This document shows, in pieces, positions 59,323 to 64,000 of a stretch of DNA of 64,000 bases. Each line of letters opens with the position of its first letter. The first letter of the stretch is position 1. The translations under genes and the position numbers were made by a program. Source of the stretch: Brienomyrus brachyistius (Eukaryota; Chordata; Actinopteri; Osteoglossiformes; Mormyridae); the NCBI RefSeq assembly GCF_023856365.1, contig NW_026042425.1, positions 186,001 through 250,000 on the forward strand, read 5' to 3'. Below the pieces are notes generated by a model. It did not search any database. It worked only from the letters and a program-made list of their open reading frames with translations, and was not told where the DNA came from.

Positions 59323-61001
59323 GAAACAACTGCTATCACAACTAGAGATTGATGTAAGGACATAAAACTTATAGGTCCTGCAGGCCCCAACTCCTGATTA
59401 GGACTAAAGTGATAAATACTATCTTGCAGCCTCTGGGTTAAATCCCCTTTATCCGGGTCCCAAACTCGACTGCCCAAGTTAAGTTAGGTGGATACCAAAA
59501 CCGCACCTCTGGAGTTCGCACACGCTCAGTTACGGGCCGACTTAACCTCTGAGGTCAACACATGCTGATGAAAGGTACCGGTCTGCCCTCTGAGGGGCGT
59601 ACACACTATGTTCCTAGGCACCGGGCATAGTCCCTGAGACGCTCACATGGTAAGACAATGGGCGGCATCGGCGGAGTCCCTGAGACGAGCCCAAAGTAAA
59701 ACCTCGTACAAACTACCGCAACAAAAGGTGCGCCGTCACAGCCGCTGAGGTTGACACATGTTATGATATGGGCTGCCCCCGGCTGAGCCTCTGAGGTGGA
59801 TGTACGTGTGGTTCGGGTAAACATCGGCTTAATCTCCGAGGCACCCACATGCTCAGTAATTGGCAGACACTGGGCCTTTGGGAAATTATATAGGTCGAGG
59901 GACCCGAATAATCAGAGGCTGACATTGTCTTAAATGGTGCCGATTTCCGTGCATCTAAGACAAACCCTGTGGAACAAGCCCACGGATCGCCCTGTCGGCC
60001 GAGGCGAATCTGGCGGACTCCTTCGTCAGGGGTAAACTAGAGTTGGTAATCTAAAGGAGAGTCCCGAAGTAATCCGAACAACATAAACGTCATGACTACA
60101 ATATACTGAAATAAGGTCATTAATAAAATGGAGTCAGATGTGTGTCTAAAAGAATATCTTGTATATTAAAAAGGGTAAGTAATTCCCAGGAGCGCTTGGA
60201 AGGACCAACACGCATTCACAGCCTTCGGCTGCGCCATTGGATTCCGCCATTGGGCCAGTGGGCGGCTCCCTACATTGATGAGGTACAACACGATTGCTAC
60301 GACAAGGGGGAGCCAGGACGACAGGTCAGGGGGGAGATATCATCATCCCCACATTCCGAGATTGGGTACCAAGCCCCATATATATTAGTAGGCTGAATAC
60401 AAGAGCAGCTGACCTGAGAAATAAGAAATAAGCTAAGCTGGAAACCTGGACCCTCCGACCAAGAATGCGTGAAGTACCCTCAGAAGGTCTACTAGAAGAT
60501 GTACGTAGAAGACTACTACAGATCAGCTGATCTACACCACAGCAACAGTGATCCTTGAGCTGGACCGTCTTTGAAGACTCCGTAAATCTCCGTATAATAA
60601 TATATATCTACGGGAACGAGCAGAGAACAAGAACAAGATTTGTAAATGTAAGATTTGAAGGACCCGGCATGAAAAATAGAATAGTTCTCGTCATTAGTGA
60701 ACATGTGTCTCGTCATTGTGTATCATGGACAGTAAGAGGGGGATCAATAGAGTGTTGTTATTATAACGTCTAAAAAGTATGATGGTCTGTCGATAAATCA
60801 ATCAGATAAATAATGAAGTCGTTTTCGCGAACACGCTGGAAAAGCCAGGGGCCGGACCGACTGTAGGGGGCGTGGCCAGAGACAGCCATCTCAGGCTGTC
60901 AAGTCTCCCGTTTTGGCCGGGAAACTACCGTATTTTACTTCTCTTTCCCGCCGTCCTCCCGTATTAGTATTTTCCCGTAAATCTCCCTTATATTATATAG
61001 T

Positions 61002-61073
61002 TGCTGGATAGTGCAGTGGTAAGATCGCCGCCTTTCACACGGGAGACCGGGGTTCGAATCCCGGTTGTGGCCA
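61002..61073 (+). tRNA. tRNA-Glu(UUC)-like element, first of pair, T13C variant
   Basis: Counterpart of 36832 with the same C in box A; partner at 61147. Confidence 0.58.
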
Positions 61074-61146
61074 AAAATATATTTTATATATTTTATATAT
61101 TTATATTATATTTATATTATATTTTTTATATATTGTATTATATAGT

Positions 61147-61218
61147 TGCTGGATAGTGTAGTGGTAAGATCGCCGCCTTTCACACGGGAGACCGGGGTTC
61201 GAATCCCGGTTGTGGCCA
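61147..61218 (+). tRNA. tRNA-Glu(UUC)-like element, second of pair
   Basis: Counterpart of 36977; followed by the ATTGATG join at 61244. Confidence 0.6.
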
Positions 61219-61971
61219 GAAACAACTGCTATCACAACTAGAGATTGATGAGGTACAACACGATTGCTACGACAAGGGGGAGCCAGGACGACAGGTCAGG
61301 GGGGAGATATCATCATCCCCACATTCCGAGATTGGGTACCAAGCCCCATATATATTAGTAGGCTGAATACAAGAGCAGCTGACCTGAGAAATAAGAAATA
61401 AGCTAAGCTGGAAACCTGGACCCTCCGACCAAGAATGCGTGAAGTACCCTCAGAAGGTCTACTAGAAGATGTACGTAGAAGACTACTACAGATCAGCTGA
61501 TCTACACCACAGCAACAGTGATCCTTGAGCTGGACCGTCTTTGAAGACTCCGTAAATCTCCGTATAATAATATATATCTACGGGAACGAGCAGAGAACAA
61601 GAACAAGATTTGTAAATGTAAGATTTGAAGGACCCGGCATGAAAAATAGAATAGTTCTCGTCATTAGTGAACATGTGTCTCGTCATTGTGTATCATGGAC
61701 AGTAAGAGGGGGATCAATAGAGTGTTGTTATTATAACGTCTAAAAAGTATGATGGTCTGTCGATAAATCAATCAGATAAATAATGAAGTCGTTTTCGCGA
61801 ACACGCTGGAAAAGCCAGGGGCCGGACCGACTGTAGGGGGCGTGGCCAGAGACAGCCATCTCAGGCTGTCAAGTCTCCCGTTTTGGCCGGGAAACTACCG
61901 TATTTTACTTCTCTTTCCCGCCGTCCTCCCGTATTAGTATTTTCCCGTAAATCTCCCTTATATTATACAGT

Positions 61972-62043
61972 TGCTGGATAGTGTAGTGGTAAGATCGCCG
62001 CCTTTCACACGGGAGACCGGGGTTCGAATCCCGGTTGTGGCCA
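61972..62043 (+). tRNA. tRNA-Glu(UUC)-like element, first of a broken triplet
   Basis: Counterpart of 37802 with the same upstream TATACAG variant. Confidence 0.6.
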
Positions 62044-62105
62044 AAAATATATTTTATATATTTTATATATTTATATTATATTTTTTATATATTGTATTAT
62101 ATAGT

Positions 62106-62177
62106 TGCTGGATAGTGTAGTGGTAAGATCGCCGCCTTTCACACGGGAGACCGGGGTTCGAATCCCGGTTGTGGCCA
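62106..62177 (+). tRNA. tRNA-Glu(UUC)-like element, middle of a broken triplet
   Basis: Counterpart of 37936. Confidence 0.6.
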
Positions 62178-62241
62178 AAAATATATTTTATATATTTATA
62201 TCATATTTATATTATATTTTTTATATATTGTATTATATAGT

Positions 62242-62275
62242 TGCTGGATAGTGTAGTGGTAAGATCGCCGCCTTT
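62242..62275 (+). pseudogene. Truncated tRNA-Glu-like element (5' 34 nt)
   Basis: Counterpart of 38072; keeps box A and loses box B. Confidence 0.85.
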
Positions 62276-62300
62276 TCTATTTTTCTATTGAAAAATAGAA
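62275..62300. other. Hairpin scar, second copy
   Basis: Same TTCTATTTTT/AAAAATAGAA inverted repeat with CTATTG loop as at 38105-38130. Confidence 0.8.
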
Positions 62301-62571
62301 TAGTTCTCGTCATTAGTGAACATGTGTCTCGTCATTGTGTATCATGGACAGTAAGAGGGGGATCAATAGAGTGTTGTTATTATAACGTCTAAAAAGTATG
62401 ATGGTCTGTCGATAAATCAATCAGATAAATAATGAAGTCGTTTTCGCTGGAAAAGCCATCTCAGGCTGTCAAGTCTCCCGTTTTGGCCGGGAAACTACCG
62501 TATTTTACTTCTCTTTCGCGCCGTCCTCCCGTATTAGTATTTTCCCGTAAATCTCCCTTATATTATATAGT

Positions 62572-62643
62572 TGCTGGATAGTGTAGTGGTAAGATCGCCG
62601 CCTTTCACACGGGAGACCGGGGTTCGAATCCCGGTTGTGGCCA
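62572..62643 (+). tRNA. tRNA-Glu(UUC)-like element, single
   Basis: Counterpart of 38402; followed by D. Confidence 0.6.
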
Positions 62644-63691
62644 GAAACAACTGCTATCACAACTAGAGATTGATGTAAGGACATAAAACTTATAGGTCCT
62701 GCAGGCCCCAACTCTGATCAGCCTGCATCAGTCCATCTCAGAGCTCCAAGAAAAGGATCCACTGGCCCAGGCAAGATTGGACTCCACGCATCAAACCATC
62801 CCTTTTAAGGAAGGCAAAGCCCTGCCGGCTCCTGAGAATAACTGGAGCAATACAGAAAAAGCAAGACCTTTCACCCCCTGGAGTGGCCGGAGTTCCACAG
62901 TCAAACCACAGCAACAACAGCTGTCAGTCCCCAGACACAGACACCTTTTCCACTAGAAATAGGATAACTCACCACACATAGATGTTAGGGACAAATACAC
63001 GCATGTTTGGTCTCGTTTGAATAGGCATGAGACGGCGAGTGTTATACACTCAGATTTAAGGCAGTATAGTTTTCCCTAAGAGAACTATAGAAACTTCGGC
63101 TAAACCCACCAAACTGAGAGAGCCTCTCACATGGCAGAACAAGGGAATTACGACCACCCCCTAAAGTGATCTGATTGGCTGAGGACTTGAGAACCAAGGC
63201 CAACAATGCCCCTAAAATTAACCGTTGACCGAAATTGGTCAGTCTTCAGAGACATGCCATCACCTGGTTTGGATACTTAAGGAAGGGCCTCAGAAGGATT
63301 CGGGGAGTTACTCTGTAATCAGAGCTCCCACAGAGAACTGCGTGAAAGTCCATCTGTAGTCAGATACTTTCCGCAGAACTTTGTGCACTCTCAGCTGAGG
63401 AATGTGATTGTTTAATATTGTATTTGTCCAAATGTATTTACAAGTATGTGGCCACATGTCAATAATTATATATTGTAATATGTTTAATAAATGTTGTCTT
63501 GATTACTTCATGACTGTCTGATTTGCTAACTTCTTTATAAACTTTCCAGATTGGACTTCTATCCTGATTAGGACTAAAGTGATAAATACTATCTTGCAGC
63601 CTCTGGGTTAAATCCCCTTTATCCGGGTCCCAAACTCGACTGCCCAAGTTAAGTTAGGTGGATACCAAAACCGCACCTCTGGAGTTCGCAC

Positions 63692-64000
63692 ACGCTCAGT
63701 TACGGGCCGACTTAACCTCTGAGGTCAACACATGCTGATGAAAGGTACCGGTCTGCCCTCTGAGGGGCGTACACACTATGTTCCTAGGCACCGGGCATAG
63801 TCCCTGAGACGCTCACATGGTAAGACAATGGGCGGCATCGGCGGAGTCCCTGAGACGAGCCCAAAGTAAAACCTCGTACAAACTACCGCAACAAAAGGTG
63901 CGCCGTCACAGCCGCTGAGGTTGACACATGTTATGATATGGGCTGCCCCCGGCTGAGCCTCTGAGGTGGATGTACGTGTGGTTCGGGTAAACATCGGCTT
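63692..64000 (+). repeat. Unit 21, partial (segment A only)
   Basis: First 309 bp of a unit, cut by the window end inside the CTGAG minisatellite. Confidence 0.95.

Larger units (their letters stand above)
57991..59521 (+). repeat. Unit 19 (1531 bp), copy of short unit 10
   Basis: Carries the same two deletion joins (58451 and ~59393) and spacer substitutions as unit 10. Confidence 0.94.
59522..63691 (+). repeat. Unit 20 (4170 bp), copy of unit 11
   Basis: Same nested layout, ATTGATG join (61244), truncated tRNA and hairpin scar as unit 11. Confidence 0.94.
1..64000 (+). repeat. Head-to-tail tandem array (satellite-like macrorepeat) filling the window
   Basis: The start of the unit (sequence beginning ACGCTCAGTT) recurs in the same orientation at 1, 2746, 5791, 8161, 10531, 21728, 23998, 28331, 31076, 33821, 35352, 39522, 41923, 44523, 46859, 48886, 52501, 55246, 57991, 59522 and 63692. 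Every base I followed belongs to one of the modules of the 2745-bp unit or to a rearranged join between them. Copies are almost identical where they overlap, with only scattered substitutions. That implies recent amplification or ongoing homogenisation. Both ends of the array lie outside the window. No unique gene or other repeat family interrupts it. Confidence 0.97.
51940..64000 (+). repeat. Higher-order repeat copy 2 (continues past the window)
   Basis: Collinear with 27770-39830 at an offset of 24170 bp up to the last base. No difference was found at the marker positions compared. The right edge is not reached, so the duplicated block is at least 12061 bp and may be a full 24170-bp period. 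Confidence 0.93.

Noticed and set aside
1..64000. CRISPR array
   Set aside because: The repeats are hundreds to thousands of bases long with conserved, not variable, intervening sequence, and no cas-like genes are present.
1..64000. 5S rRNA, rDNA or spliceosomal snRNA tandem arrays
   Set aside because: I looked for their characteristic conserved internal sequences by eye and saw none in the 2745-bp unit.
1..64000. Bacterial or phage origin
   Set aside because: No operon-like coding, no long frames, and Pol III box A/B elements with AT spacers fit a eukaryotic satellite instead.

Overview
The whole 64 kb is one tandem repeat array. I see no unique flanking DNA and no convincing protein-coding gene. 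The organism is almost certainly a eukaryote: the DNA carries dozens of tRNA-Glu(UUC)-like elements with intact internal Pol III promoters (box A and box B), a canonical AATAAA signal, AT-rich spacers, and no operons or ribosome-binding-site-led genes. A vertebrate (possibly a fish) would fit the composition and the density of repeats, but the sequence alone does not prove it.

The reference unit is 2745 bp (1-2745). In order it holds: segment A (about 1-350), a decayed ~45-bp tandem motif built on CTGAG; segment B (about 350-753), with an imperfect hairpin at 404-442; segment C (about 754-1375), the most widely shared part; a cluster of CCCGT-type motifs (about 1380-1470); a pair of 72-nt tRNA-Glu-like elements separated by a 73-bp AT spacer; and segment D (about 1698-2745), which has an 86-codon open frame without a start, a CCAAT-type box, AATAAA and other features reminiscent of a retroelement LTR. 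Twenty complete unit-to-unit intervals and one partial one run head to tail on the same strand. Their lengths vary from 1531 to 11197 bp because parts are deleted or because the C-plus-tRNA part is amplified again inside a unit.

Regions: 1-4442, standard unit plus the start of a nested one; 4443-11961, units without any tRNA element; 11962-20679, strong nested amplification of a ~0.9-0.97 kb C+tRNA subrepeat; 20680-28330, two units with a shared 418-bp deletion and then the most scrambled stretch (25075-25555); 28331-39521, two near-identical 2745-bp units, one short unit and one nested unit; 39522-51939, a mosaic of deleted and nested units; 51940-64000, a copy of 27770-39830 displaced by 24170 bp, sharing all the rare variants I checked.

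There are 63 full-length tRNA-like elements and 2 truncated ones. Box A and B are almost invariant, but the acceptor stem does not pair and other stems carry mismatches, so they look like amplified pseudo-tRNAs or SINE-like heads and not a working tRNA bank. Nearly every internal rearrangement joins at a short microhomology (ATTGATG, AGCCA, CCGTA, ACA, ACC, CGC), and identical junctions recur in several units. The array seems to have diversified by microhomology-mediated or template-switching events and then spread the variants by unequal exchange or a similar process.
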